64,000 nt of DNA, from positions 434,001-498,000 of the forward strand of contig JAPDFW010000058.1 in NCBI GenBank assembly GCA_028826165.1. The letters are read 5' to 3'. The notes under the pieces were generated by a model. That model was not told where the DNA came from. It saw nothing but the letters and a program-made list of their open reading frames with translations, and made no database searches. Numbering within the stretch: the first letter of the stretch is position 1; each line of letters opens with the position of its first letter. The DNA is from Anaeramoeba ignava. Taxonomy: Eukaryota; Metamonada; Anaeramoebidae. The position numbers and the translations under genes are program-made. This document shows positions 24,501 through 35,600 of this stretch, one piece after another.

Positions 24501-25228
24501 TTAATTATAAATTTAATTATAAATTTAATTATAAATTTAATTATAAATTTAATTATAAATTTAATTATAAATTTTGTTATAAATATAATTATAAATTTAA
24601 TTATAAATTTAATTATAAATTTAATTATATATTTAATTATAAATTTAATTATAAATTTAATTATAAATTTTGTTATAAATTTAATTATAAATATAATTAT
24701 AAATTTAATTATAAATTTAAATATATATTTAATTATAAATTGAATTATAAATTTAGATATAAATTTAATTATAAATTTAATTATAAATTTAATTATAAAT
24801 TTAATTATAAATATAATTATAAATTTAATTATAAATTTAATTATAAATATAATTATAAATTTAATTATAAATTTAATTATAAATATAATTATAAATTTAA
24901 TTATAATTGAATTGATAAATTTTGTTATAAATTTTGATATAAATTTGATTATAAATTTAATTATAAATTTAATTATATATTTAATTATAATTTTAATTAT
25001 AAATATAATTATAAATTTAATTATAAATTTAATTATAAATTTAATTATAAATTTTGATATAAATTTTATTATAAATTTAATTATAATTGAATTGATAAAT
25101 TTTGATATAAATTTTGATATAAATTTGATTATAAATTTAATTATAATTGAATTGATAAAATTACGAGACATGTCTTGGTTGAAGGCTGCAGTAGTAATTG
25201 AAGTTGCAACTCTTTGATTTCTTATCAT
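21557..25228 (-). CDS. ARPC1: Arp2/3 complex subunit 1 (ARPC1, p41-Arc), WD40 protein
   Basis: Five exons on the minus strand: 25165-25228, 23769-23854, 22921-23312, 22250-22513 and 21557-21839, all in phase, giving 362 residues (family about 370). Diagnostic text includes [99 protein letters not shown] and the C-terminal [16 protein letters not shown]. These follow the seven-blade WD40 order of ARPC1. ARPC1 is part of the seven-subunit complex that nucleates branched actin. Each intron is filled by a different short repeat and they total 2.5 kb, more than twice the coding length. No lesion was seen. Confidence 0.93.
21840..22249. repeat. ARPC1 intron 4: TTTTAA hexamer array
   Basis: Almost pure (TTTTAA)n on the plus strand with occasional TTTTGA; minus-strand donor GTAAATTG and AAAAAG acceptor. 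Confidence 0.85.
22514..22920. repeat. ARPC1 intron 3: TTTTAA hexamer array
   Basis: (TTTTAA)n with a few ATAAATGAA interruptions; donor GTAATTG on the minus strand. Confidence 0.85.
23313..23768. repeat. ARPC1 intron 2: TTTAATAT-type array
   Basis: Plus strand reads repeated TTTAATATTTAATTTAATAT with TTTATTTTAATAT variants, a different unit from the neighbouring introns. Confidence 0.85.
23855..25164. repeat. ARPC1 intron 1: TTATAAATTTAA 12-mer array
   Basis: 1310-base intron of TTATAAATTTAA/TTATAAATATAA units with occasional TTGAATTGATAAATT and TTTTGATATAAA. Both strands are open in several frames, producing long artefactual ORFs such as a 457-residue FIIKFIIK reading. A block of roughly 340 bases recurs inside it (compare 24400-24480 with 24705-24790). 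Confidence 0.85.
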
Positions 25229-25961
25229 TTTCTGAAATAAAAATAAAAATAAATTTTTGATTTGAAAATTTTAATTTTTCATTTTTAATTTAAAGATTAA
25301 TTTAAATATTAATATTAAATTTTAATTTATTTAATTTCTAAATTTTTTTTTTTACAAATTTAAACGAAAAAAAAATTAAAAAAAATGAAAAAAAAAAATA
25401 ATTAAAAAAAAATTTTTTTTTGCTTTTTTTTTTATTTTTTATTTTTTTAATTAAATTTAAAAAGGAGAAAATAAAATAATTCTCCTTTTTTATAATTAAA
25501 TTTTCTCCTTTTTTATAATTAAATTTTTTCTCCTTTTTTAATTATTTAAGATCAATAAAAAAAAAATAAATAAAAAATAAATAAAAATACCCCAAATTAA
25601 AATAATTTAATTAAAACAAAACAATTAAAACAAAACAAAATAAATTCCAAATAAGTTTTTAATTAATATGCCAAGTGGATTTTAAATTAAAATTAAAAAT
25701 AAAAAAAAAGCAAAAAAAATATAAAAAAAAATTAATTAAAATTTTTATTTTTCATTTTTTTTCTTTTTTTTCTTCTTTTTTTTTCTTTTTTTCTTTTTTT
25801 TTTTGTTTTAAATCCCTTTTTTGCTTTTACTTTTTTTTTTTATTTGTTATTACGCTCATTATTTTATTTTTATTTTTATTGATCACAAGAATCAACAAAA
25901 CAAAACAAAAATACACACAAAGTTTATAATTAAAACAAATTAAAATTTAAAACAAATTTAA
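25229..25961. promoter_or_regulatory. Divergent intergenic region between ARPC1 and eIF2-alpha kinase
   Basis: 733 bases, almost all A/T homopolymers and AATTAAA tracts. TCATTTTT elements occur on the minus strand (about 25385) for ARPC1 and on the plus strand (about 25751) for the kinase. Three near-repeats of TTCTCCTTTTTTATAATTAAA occur at 25479-25545. No gene was seen. Confidence 0.4.
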
Positions 25962-28420
25962 ATGAAAAATCAATTCAACCCATCAAACTTTTCAAATTAT
26001 GAAATGAATAATTTTAATGAAACACTTTGTAAAACTGAAATTGAAACTGAAAATTCACAACAAATTTCATTAATAGCAAGTTTATTTGAAAAAAATTCTT
26101 CTTTGTTTAAATTTTCTGATTCAATTGATTCAAAATCAGTTTTGGATGAATCCAATTTAAATCTTTTAAAATATGTTTTGTTAAGAAATTGGATTGAGGA
26201 GGTTAATTTGAAAACATCACAAGTTAATTCTGGTTTCATAGAACCATCTCAAAAGGATTTACTGTAAGTATTTTATTTTTGATTTTTTTTTTGGATTGTT
26301 CAAAAAAATTTCAATTAAAAATCAAAATATAAAAAATAAAAAATAAAAATAAATAAATATAAATATAAATATAAATATAAATATAAATATAAATATAAAT
26401 ATAAATATAAATATAAATATAAATACAAATATAAATATAAATATAAATATAAATATAAATATAAATATAAATATAAATATAAATATAAATAAATATAAAT
26501 ATTAATATAAATATAAATATAAATATAAATATAAATCTAAATATAAATATAAATATAAATATAAATATAAATATAAATATAAATATAAATATAAATATAA
26601 ATATAAATATAAATATAAATATAAATATAAATATAAATATAAATATAAATATAATAGTGAAAAAGTATCAACGTTCCAATTACCTTTCAATCATAAAATA
26701 AATTGGTATCATCTTAATTTTGAAGAACTTGAACGAATTGGAACAGGAGGTTTTGGAAGTGTTTATAGATCAAGACATGTAATTGATGGAATTGATTATG
26801 CAATTAAAAAAATACCATTAAAATTTCAACAGCTTCAACAATCATTAAAAGAAGCGCAATGCCTTGCTATTTCAATCAAAAATAAATTGCAATCATCTTA
26901 ATATATTAGATCACCCGAATGTTATACGTTATTATAGTGTAAAATATTAAAAATAATAAAAATATTTAAATTAAAATTATAATAAAAATATTTAAATTAA
27001 AATTATAATAAAAATATTTAAATTTAAATTAATAAAAATATTTAAATTAAATTTAAATTTAAATTATAATAAATATTTAAATTAGGTTTGGCTTGATATC
27101 AAAGATGATACAACAGTTTCAGTCCCAAAAAGTCCATCAACTGAAGATTTCCAAGAAAGTTTTAATACAGAAAACGAAACAGGACCACAAATAGATTTTC
27201 CGAATTGGAAAGATCCAAGTTTTGAGGTTGTATTTCGTGATTACGAAAATTACAACAACAGCAATAACGATGAGATAATATTTGGGGACAAAAACAACAG
27301 CATGATATTTGAAGCAGATAATATACAAGCGGAACATGCAATGGAGATCAAAAAAGACGATCAATATAACAAATCCGAAGATTTTTCATTTGAATATTCA
27401 AGCGATCAAGATCCAGTTGATTTCTACAATTACAAAATGGAAAAAAGCGACTGCATTTTATACATTCAAATGGAGTTATGCCGAGCAAAAACGCTTCGGG
27501 ATTGGCTTGAAAATTACGACCGCAAAGTTGATATTTTTGAAGTGAAGAAAATATTCAAACAAATTCTTGAAGGGATGAAGCATTGTCATCAACAGAACGT
27601 GATCCATCGCGATCTGAAGCCGGATAATATATTCATCACTTCTGATCTTAATATCAAAATAGCTGATTTTGGACTCTCACGTTCGTTGGAAAAAAATCAC
27701 TTTAAAAATACCCGCAATAATGAAGGGTTTCAATCTGCTTGCGGTTGTGGTACTATTTTATATTCTAGTCCTGAACAACTTTTTCAAAGCAATTCTTGTG
27801 ATTCAACAACTGATGTTTATTCTCTTGGAATTATCCTTTTTGAGCTTCTTTATCCTTTTAGAACTCAAATGGAAAGAGTTAAATTAATTAAATCTCTTCG
27901 AGATCATTATATTCTTCCAGAAGAGATTTCTCAGGAATATCCTGAAGTAAATATATAAAATATAAATATAAATATTTAAATATTTAAAATATAAACATAT
28001 AAATATAAAATATAAATATAAATATAAATATAAATATAAATAATATAAATATAAATATTTAAAATATAAATATTTAAAATATAAATATAAATATTTAAAA
28101 TATAAATATTTAAAATATAAATAATATAAATATAAACATAAATATTTAAAATATAAATATGAAATACAAAAAAATTTACTAAAATTCTACTCTTTTGTTT
28201 TTCTTGTTAGTTTGCTAATTTAATTCTCCAAATGGTTTCATATAGTCCTTCTACAAGACCAACTTGCTCTCAAATTTTAAAAAATAAACTCTTCCTTGAT
28301 CAAGACCAACAAGAAATGCAATTTATTAAACAAAAAATTCAAGAAAAACGAAAACAAATTAAGGAATTAAAAAACATGGTGAAACTTTTGGAATCAGAAT
28401 TAAATTGTAATAACATGTAG
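25962..28420 (+). CDS. eIF2-alpha kinase, HRI/PEK family (frame shift in N-lobe)
   Basis: Four exons: 25962-26263, 26658-26938, 27086-27946 and 28211-28420, about 550 residues after removing one base. The N-terminus (QQISLIASLFE ... NLLKYVLLRNWIEE) resembles the helical N-terminal region of HRI. N-lobe: FEELERIGTGGFGSVYRSRH, YAIKKIPL, LDHPNVIRYYSVWLD. A kinase insert of about 120 residues follows, then LYIQMELC, HRDLKPDNIFI, ADFGLSRS, GTILYSSPEQL, TDVYSLGIILFELLYPF. It ends with a coiled coil (KIQEKRKQIKELKNMVKLLE) as in HRI. Members phosphorylate eIF2-alpha under stress; haem sensing is not shown. Oddity: exon 2 has an in-frame TAA at 26899-26901, while the conserved LDHPNV is in the +1 frame; an extra base in the A-run 26878-26882 would explain it. 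Confidence 0.8.
26330..26655. repeat. eIF2-alpha kinase intron 1: ATAAAT hexamer array
   Basis: About 50 copies of ATAAAT with rare CTAAAT/ACAAAT variants, ending ATAATAG at the acceptor. Confidence 0.9.
27947..28210. repeat. eIF2-alpha kinase intron 3: ATATAAAT/ATTTAAA array
   Basis: GTAAATATATAA donor, then mixed ATATAAATAT and ATTTAAAATAT units, ending TTGTTAG. Confidence 0.8.
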
Positions 28421-28662
28421 TTCGGTTTTTGTTTTTTTTTTACCAAATTTTTTTTCAGAATCTTTTTTCAATTCGATTCTTTTTTTTTTTGTTCTTCTTT
28501 TCATTCTTTTTTTCTTGTTTCTTGTTTCTTTTTTTCTTTGTTCTCCTTTTGATGTGTCTAAAAAAAAATTAGTAAACAAAAAAAAAATCTGAAAAAAAAA
28601 AGTTTGTTGTTTATTTTTTGGATTTGTAAAGAGAAGAAAAAAGCAAAAAATGAAATTTAATT

Positions 28663-30885
28663 TTAATTTTGATTTTGATTTTGATTTTGATTTTGATTTT
28701 GATTTGGATTTGAATTTGAATTTGAATTTTGATTTGGATTTTGATTTGGATTTGGATTTGGATTTTCATCTTCAATTTCTAATTTTGTTGGAATAATAAA
28801 ATCATTTTTCAAAATTTGTCTAGCAATTTCAAAATTTCCTTTTGCAATGTAAATATAAACTAAAGAAAGTAAAGCAATTTTATTAGTAGGATCATTTTCA
28901 AAAACAACACTAATCCATTTTTCAGCTTCATCTAAATTCTTATTCATAATGAAAACACAAGCTAAATTTATATAAATAATAGAACTGCCAAAAGGAGAAA
29001 CAAGATCATTAAGTTGGAAAATACGACTTGAATCATAGTCTTCACGAATAACAATTTGATTTTCGAATTTTTGGATATCAAGTTGCAAAACTGATTCTCT
29101 CAATTCAAAACTTTTCTCAAGATGTTCAAGTGCAGATTGTTGGTTGTTTAACAAACAAAATATTTTGGAAAGATAAATATTAGATAAGAAATGATTGACT
29201 GTATCAGGAATTCTCATTTGAAAAAAATGAACGAGGCTTCTGAATGCTGAGAACATATTATCTTGACATAGATAAATATATGCGAGTAATAAATAAGCTT
29301 TTCCCAAATCAAAATTTATTGAATCAAGTGTTGATTCTCTCCATTTTAAATCATCGTTTGATTTTTCTCCTCGATTTCTTTTTATAAACAAATTATATTC
29401 TTTTGAAATATTTGGATTATTTTGTTCTAATGATTCAAGGTGTGATTTAATTTGTAGTGATAAATGTATTGCGTTTTGGCAATATCTTCTTGCAGATTCA
29501 AGTGACATTTCTTCTTCTTCATCTTTATCTTCTTTTTCTTGTTGTATTTGTTTTGATTTATTTTTGGCTTCTTTTGATTTTTTTTCATTTTGCAATTTTA
29601 TTGAATGTTTTTGAAGCATTCTTTTTATTCTTAAGCTTTGGTTCTGGATATTATAATCTGTTTTAACAAGGATTCGTTGATTTTTCCCTTTCCCAATAAT
29701 TGCACGGATATTTGATTGATTATCCTGAAGTTCTTCTTGTTTTTCAATCAATGAAATGTTATGAATACAACATTCTGCAAGTCTCAACCAAATTCTTGGT
29801 TTATTATAAAAAAGTGGAAGAGATTTATAAAAGGCTCTAAATGCTTGAACAGGTGATTTTTGGAATAGCATTGCAAGACCGATATTGTAATATATTTTAT
29901 GCTGCATTATTTTCAAATGATTAATATTTGCTTGCGTTTCAATTTTTGTTTGATAATTTCCATTTTGATTTAACTCATTTAATTTTTGCTTTTGGATTTT
30001 CATTAAATTCCCATTTTCAACTAAAGCTTTTTTAAAATGAAATAGTGCTATTCCTGGTTTTTTGTTTTTTAAAGAAATTGCACCAGCAGTATTATCATAT
30101 ATCAGATTCAAATGCGTATTTTCTTTGTGCTGGTTATGGAAAGATAAATTGAGTGATTTTGCTTGAGTTAAATTATTTTTTTGGAATTCCATTTTGATAT
30201 TCAATAAATCGATTGAAATTTTATCATTTATAATTTCTTGATTTTGATTTTGATTTCCATTTTGATTTTCAACTTGTATTTTTGGAGAACTTTGGTTTGA
30301 GTTGTTTTTCAAATCTTTTCCATTATTAACTTTCTTTTCTTTTGATTTCATTTCTGAGTTCATTTTATTAATTGTTGATTCCACAATTTGAAAATCTTTT
30401 TTTGCCAAACAAAACTCTGCATTTAGAAATTTAAACTGTTTTTCCAAATCAATTAAAACAGATTTCATTTGCTGGATTGATAAAATATTGAAAGATTTTC
30501 TTTTTTCTTGATTTTGTAATAATTTTCCTTTTTCTTTAATTAATTCTCTATCTAGATTATTTTTCAAATAATAAATAACTTGAGCAGCAACATCAATTTT
30601 GTTTTGTTTAATATAAATTTTCAACAATTTCATAGAAACTTCAAATTGAAGTTCTGGATATTCAGGAGGTATTTTGTCAAAAATTTCTTCAAATAATTTT
30701 TCTGATTCTTCATAATTTTTCACTTGAAATTTTTCTATTGCTTCTTTATATTGCCATTTGATTGGATTTAATACTTGTGTATTTTCTTTTTTTTCGTTTG
30801 TGTTTTGTGTTCTTTTTGTTTGTGGTTGTTTTTTGTTTTGATTCCGATTTGTTTCTTTTGTTTTTGTATTTCTGTTATTACTCAT
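28663..30885 (-). CDS. CNOT10: CCR4-NOT complex subunit 10 (CNOT10-like TPR protein)
   Basis: Single-exon 740-residue protein. After a basic low-complexity N-terminus (residues 1-40) it has TPR-type helices: YKEAIEKFQVKNYEESEKLF, LLKIYIKQNKIDVAAQVIYY, NAEFCLAKKDF. Then come the blocks most typical of CNOT10: KIYYNIGLAMLFQKSPVQAF, NKPRIWLRLAECCIH, and RAIIGKGKNQRILV (compare the IVGQGYHRKIVLAS type). The C-terminal TPRs include IYINLACVFIMNKNLDEAEK and SLVYIYIAKGNFEIARQIL. The last 30 residues are an NPNQNQ tract. CNOT10 binds CNOT11 and the N-terminus of CNOT1 in the deadenylase complex. It is divergent from the golgin gene, 146 bases from start to start, so the two probably share a promoter region. 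No lesion was seen. Confidence 0.8.
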   Translation of the reverse strand: MSNNRNTKTKETNRNQNKKQPQTKRTQNTNEKKENTQVLNPIKWQYKEAIEKFQVKNYEESEKLFEEIFDKIPPEYPELQFEVSMKLLKIYIKQNKIDVAAQVIYYLKNNLDRELIKEKGKLLQNQEKRKSFNILSIQQMKSVLIDLEKQFKFLNAEFCLAKKDFQIVESTINKMNSEMKSKEKKVNNGKDLKNNSNQSSPKIQVENQNGNQNQNQEIINDKISIDLLNIKMEFQKNNLTQAKSLNLSFHNQHKENTHLNLIYDNTAGAISLKNKKPGIALFHFKKALVENGNLMKIQKQKLNELNQNGNYQTKIETQANINHLKIMQHKIYYNIGLAMLFQKSPVQAFRAFYKSLPLFYNKPRIWLRLAECCIHNISLIEKQEELQDNQSNIRAIIGKGKNQRILVKTDYNIQNQSLRIKRMLQKHSIKLQNEKKSKEAKNKSKQIQQEKEDKDEEEEMSLESARRYCQNAIHLSLQIKSHLESLEQNNPNISKEYNLFIKRNRGEKSNDDLKWRESTLDSINFDLGKAYLLLAYIYLCQDNMFSAFRSLVHFFQMRIPDTVNHFLSNIYLSKIFCLLNNQQSALEHLEKSFELRESVLQLDIQKFENQIVIREDYDSSRIFQLNDLVSPFGSSIIYINLACVFIMNKNLDEAEKWISVVFENDPTNKIALLSLVYIYIAKGNFEIARQILKNDFIIPTKLEIEDENPNPNPNQNPNQNSNSNSNPNQNQNQNQNQNQN

Positions 30886-30899
30886 TTTTTTTTATTTAA

Positions 30900-30985
30900 A
30901 AGAATTTAAAAATAAAAATGAAAAAAATGAAAAAAATGAAAAAATTAAAAAAAAATTTATTTTCATTTTTTTTTCAAAATTAAAA
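30900..30985. promoter_or_regulatory. Bidirectional T-tract/TCATTTT element between CNOT10 and golgin
   Basis: Three or four AAAAATG-type units (minus-strand TTTTTCATTTTT) at 30913-30945 point to CNOT10. One plus-strand TTTTCATTTTTTTTTC at about 30960-30975 points to the golgin. The arrangement fits back-to-back use of the same motif. Inference only. Confidence 0.4.
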
Positions 30986-31031
30986 ATAAATAAAAATCAA
31001 AATTAAATTAAAATTAAACAAACAAAATTAA

Positions 31032-32554
31032 ATGGAAAAAGAAAAACAAACGAAATCAAGTGATAAATCAAGTGATAAATCAAGTGACATTGATAATAAA
31101 AGTGATAATGAAAATGATAATAAAAGTGATAATGAAAATGATAATAAAAGTGATAATGAAAATGATAATGAAAATGATAATCAAAGTGATAATGAAAATG
31201 ATAATGAAAATGATAATAAAATTGATAATGAAATTGATAATGAAATTGATAATGAAATTGATAATAAAATTAATAATGAAATTGATAATGAAAGTGATAA
31301 TGATAAATCAAGTGACATTGATAATGAAATTGATAATAATAAATCAAGTGATAAATCAAGTGATAATGATAATGATAAATCGAGTGACATTGATAATAAT
31401 GAAATTGATAATCAAATTGACAATAATAATGAAATTGATAATAATGAAATTGATAATCAAATTGACAATAATAATGAAATTGATAATAATAATGAAATTG
31501 ATAATGAAATTGATAATGAAATTGATAATGAAATTGATAATGAAATTGATAATAAATCAATTAAAAATTCAAATCAAAATTCAAAAAATTCAAAAAATTC
31601 AATTAAAAATTCATTAGAAAATGAAAACAAAAACCTTAAACAAAAAATCCAAAAACTCCAAGAAGAAAAATCTAAATTATTAATTGATAACCAAAAATCT
31701 TCTCAAATCAAAAAAACTTTAGAAAAAACTTTTAAAGAAAATAAAAATTTAAAACAACAAATTCAAGAAAAAAATGAAGAAATTGAAAAACAACAAGAAA
31801 ATTTTGATTCTTTTGTTGAACAAAATTATAATATGTCTCAAGAAATCGAACATTTAAAAGAAAAACTTCTTAAAAAGAAAAATTTCAAAAATATCTCAAG
31901 AATTCAATAAAAATCACTTGAAGAAGAAATCAAAAAAGAAACTGAATATTTATTACAACAACTTGATGAACAAAATGAAAGAATAATTGATCTTGAAAAT
32001 GATTTGGAATCAAAAAATGCAAAAATTAAAAAACTCAGAGAAAAACTTAAAAAATTCCCAAAAAATTCAAATCAAAATCAAGAAATTATAAATGATAAAA
32101 TTGTTCCAAATATTTCTCAAAAATTCTGAAATTTCAAAATTAACAAAAAGAATCAATGATTATCAAATTGCTGTTAATCAATTAACTCAAAAATATTGAA
32201 CTAACAAATCAAATTTCTAAAATGAAATATTCAAATCAAGAAAATTCTTCATTTAATCCAAAAAACAAAAAAATTGTATTTGATAAAAATTCCAAAATTA
32301 TTCAAAATCAAAATTCAAATCAAATTTCAAATTCAAATTTAAAACAAAAAAAATCAAAAAAGAAAAAATCAAATTATCAACAAAATGATGATTTAGTTTA
32401 TTTAAAAAATGTTTTATTGAAATATTTTGAAAACCAAGAAGAAAATCAACATTTATTCAATGTTATTTTAACAGTTTTAAAATTTACAGAAGAAGAAAAG
32501 AAAAAAGTTTCTCAATTAAAAGAAAAAAAGAAAAAATCAAGTTGGTTTTGGTAA
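31032..32554 (+). CDS. GRIP-domain golgin, coiled coil (three frame interruptions)
   Basis: The first open segment (31032-31910) has an Asp/Asn/Ser/Lys/Ile repeat N-terminus (about residues 8-180) followed by a coiled coil (LKQKIQKLQEEKSKLLIDN, LKQQIQEKNEEIEKQQENF). After an in-frame TAA (31908-31910) the coiled coil continues in the same frame (SLEEEIKKETEYLLQQLDEQ, LENDLESKNAKIKKLREKL). TGA at 32127-32129 and TGA at 32197-32199 are each bypassed by a +1 shift. The last frame ends in DLVYLKNVLLKYFENQ, FNVILTVLKFTEEEKKKV, which matches the GRIP domain (YLKNVLL, Tyr and Leu conserved). GRIP domains bind Arl1-GTP at the trans-Golgi. The continuity of homology across three breaks shows a once-intact gene; whether this is decay or read error cannot be told here. 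Confidence 0.65.
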
Positions 32555-32674
32555 AATTTTTTAATAAGAAATTTGAATTAAAAAAAATCAGACAACTTAT
32601 TATTTTTTTAATTAAAAATTCGGAAAAAAATTTTTTTCATTTTTTTCCTTTTCATTCTTTTTTTTTTAATTAAT

Positions 32675-35600
32675 ATGAAAAAGTTTATTTTTTGTCTTGA
32701 TAATTCAAAAAAAACAAAACAAGAATCTTTATATTTAAAAGAGCAAAAAAATTTAATAAATCATTTTATAAATTTTTTAAATACTCAAAAAATTATTTTT
32801 AAAATTGGAATTATAAATTTAACAAAAACAACAATTAGATTGAATAATTTCACAAAAAATGAAACTAAAATTGCAAATTCACTTGAAAAAATAAAACTTG
32901 TCAAGAGAAAATATAAAATAGATGAATATCTTAAAGAAATTATAGATTTATTAAAGAAAATTGATGAAGATTTTTTTCAAACTCAAATTTTTATTTTTAT
33001 TTCTCATAATATTTCTTTTTCTCAAAATTTCTCTCTTGATTTGAATCAAAAAAATCAAATTAAAATCATTGATTTTATTCCTCAATCTAGAAAGATTGAA
33101 CTTTCAAATTTATTCAAAAATGCTAATTTTAATTATGAAGTTCTTCCTTTTTCTCAACAGGATTCTTTTGGAAAAAAATTTTTTCAAAAGTTGATTTCTT
33201 CTAAAAAATCTAAAAAATCAAATTCAAAACCTAAATCAAAACCTAAATCTAAATCTAATTCAAAACCTAAATCTAAATCTAATTCAAAACCTAAACCTAA
33301 TTCAAATTCAAAAACTAAATCAAAACCTAATTCAAATTCAAAATCTAATTCAAAACCTAAATCTAATTCAAAACTTAAATCTAAAAAATCAAATTCAAAA
33401 CCTAAATCAAAACCTAAATCTAAATCTAATTCAAAACCTAATTCAAAACTTAAATCTAATTCAAAACCTAAATCTAATTCAAAACCTAAATCTAATTCAA
33501 AACTTAAATCTAATTCAAAACCTAAATCTAATTCAAAACCTAAATCTAATTCAAAACTTAAATCTAAATCAGAATCTAATTCAAAATCTAAATCTAAATC
33601 TAAATCAGAATCTAATTCAAAATCTAAATCTAAATCTAAATCTAATTCAAAACCTAAATCTAATTCAAAACCTAAATCTAATTCAAAACTTAAATCTAAT
33701 TCAAAACCTAAATCTAAAATCAAAACTTAAATCTCAAAAAAAAATCCAAATTCAAAAACCAAAATCAAAATTCAAAACTAAAAAAATCTAAAATCTAAAT
33801 CAAAATTCAAAATTCTAAATTCAAAATCTAAAAATCAGAATTCAAAACATAAATCTAAATCTAATTCAAAACCTAAATCTAAATCTAAATCAAAATCAAA
33901 ATCTAAATCAAAATCTAAATCAAAATCTAAATCAACTTCAAAATCAAAATCAACTTCAAAATCAAAATCAATTTCAAAATCTAATTCAAAATCTAAATCT
34001 AATTCAAAATCAAAATCAAAATCTAAATCAACTTCAAAATCAAAATCAAAATCAAAATCAACTTCAAAATCAAAATCTAAATCAACTTCAAAATCAATAT
34101 CTAAATCAACTTCAAAATCAAAATCAATTTCAAAATCAACTTCAAAATCAAAATCAATATCTAAATCAACTTCAAAATCTAAATCAACTTCAAAATCAAT
34201 ATCTAAATCAACTTCAAAATCAAAATCTAAATCTAAATCAACTTCAAAATCAAAATCAACTTCAAAATCAAAATCTAAATCAAAATCAACTTCAAAATCA
34301 AAATCAACTTCAAAATCAAAATCTACTTCAAAATCAACTTCAAAATCAAAATCAAAATCTAAATCAACTTCAAAATCAAAATCAAAATCAACTTCAAAAA
34401 TCAAATCTAAAATCAATATCTAAAATCAAAATCAAAATCAAAATCAACTTCAAAATCAACTTCAAAATCAATATCTAAATCAAAACCAACTTCAAAATCA
34501 AAATCAATTTCAAAATCTAAATCAACTTCAAAATCAAAATCAAAACCAACTTCAAAATCAAAATCAAAATCAATTTCAAAATCTAAATCAACTTCAAAAT
34601 CAAAATCAATTTCAAAATCTAAATCAACTTCAAAATCAAAATCTAAATCAGAATCTAAATCTAAATCAGAATCTAAATCAGAATCTAAATCTAAATCTAA
34701 ATCTAAATCAGAATCAAAATCTAAATCAACTTCAAAATCAAAATCTAAATCAACTTCAAAATCAATATCTAAATCAACTTCAAAATCAACTTCAAAATCA
34801 ACTTCAAAATCAAAATCAATATCTAAATCAATTTCAAAATCAAAATCAACTTCAAAATCAAAATCAATTTCAGAATCAAAATCAATATCTAAATCAACTT
34901 CAAAATCAAAATCAACTTCAAAATCTAAATCTAAATCTAAATCAAAATCAACTTCAAAATCAACTTCAAAATCAAAATCAAAATCTAAATCAACTTCAAA
35001 ATCAATATCTAAATCAAAATCAACTTCAAAATCTAAATCTAAATCAACTTCAAAATCAAAATCAAAATCAAAATCTAAATCTAAATCTAAATCAAAATCA
35101 AAATCAGAATCTAATAAATCTAAATCTAAATCTAAATCTAAAATCAAATCAAAATCAAAATCAAATTCAAAATCAAAATCTAAATCAAAAATCAAAATCA
35201 AAATCAAAATCAAAAATCAAAATCAAATCTTCAAAATCAAAATCAAAATCAAAAATCAAAAACTTCAAAATCAAAAAAATCAACTTTCAAAATCAAATCA
35301 AAATCAAAAAATATTAAAATCAAAATCAAAATCTAAAATCAAAATCAAAAAATCAAATCAAAATCAAAAATCAAATCAAAATTCAAATCAAAATCAAATC
35401 TAAAAATCTAAAAAATCTAAATCTAAATCAAAATCAAAATCAAAATCAATATCTAAATCAACTTCAAAATCAAAATCTAAATCAACTTCAAAATCAACTT
35501 CAAAATCAAAATCAACTTCAAAATCAAAATCAAAATCAAAATCAAAATCAAAATCAACTTCAACTTCAACTTCAACTTCTAAATCTAAATCAGAATCAGA

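Noticed and set aside
23855-25228. 457-residue minus-strand ORF of FIIKFIIK repeats
   Set aside because: It is ARPC1 exon 1 read through intron 1; correct splicing at 25164/23854 yields the conserved ARPC1 N-terminus.
26330-26655. ATAAAT hexamer run as a telomere-like repeat
   Set aside because: It lies inside an intron with proper splice sites, lacks G-rich strands, and similar runs occur elsewhere inside genes.
33184-35213. Minus-strand Asp/Phe/Glu/Val ORFs
   Set aside because: Antisense of the Ser-Lys hexamer tract; contain no conserved domain.
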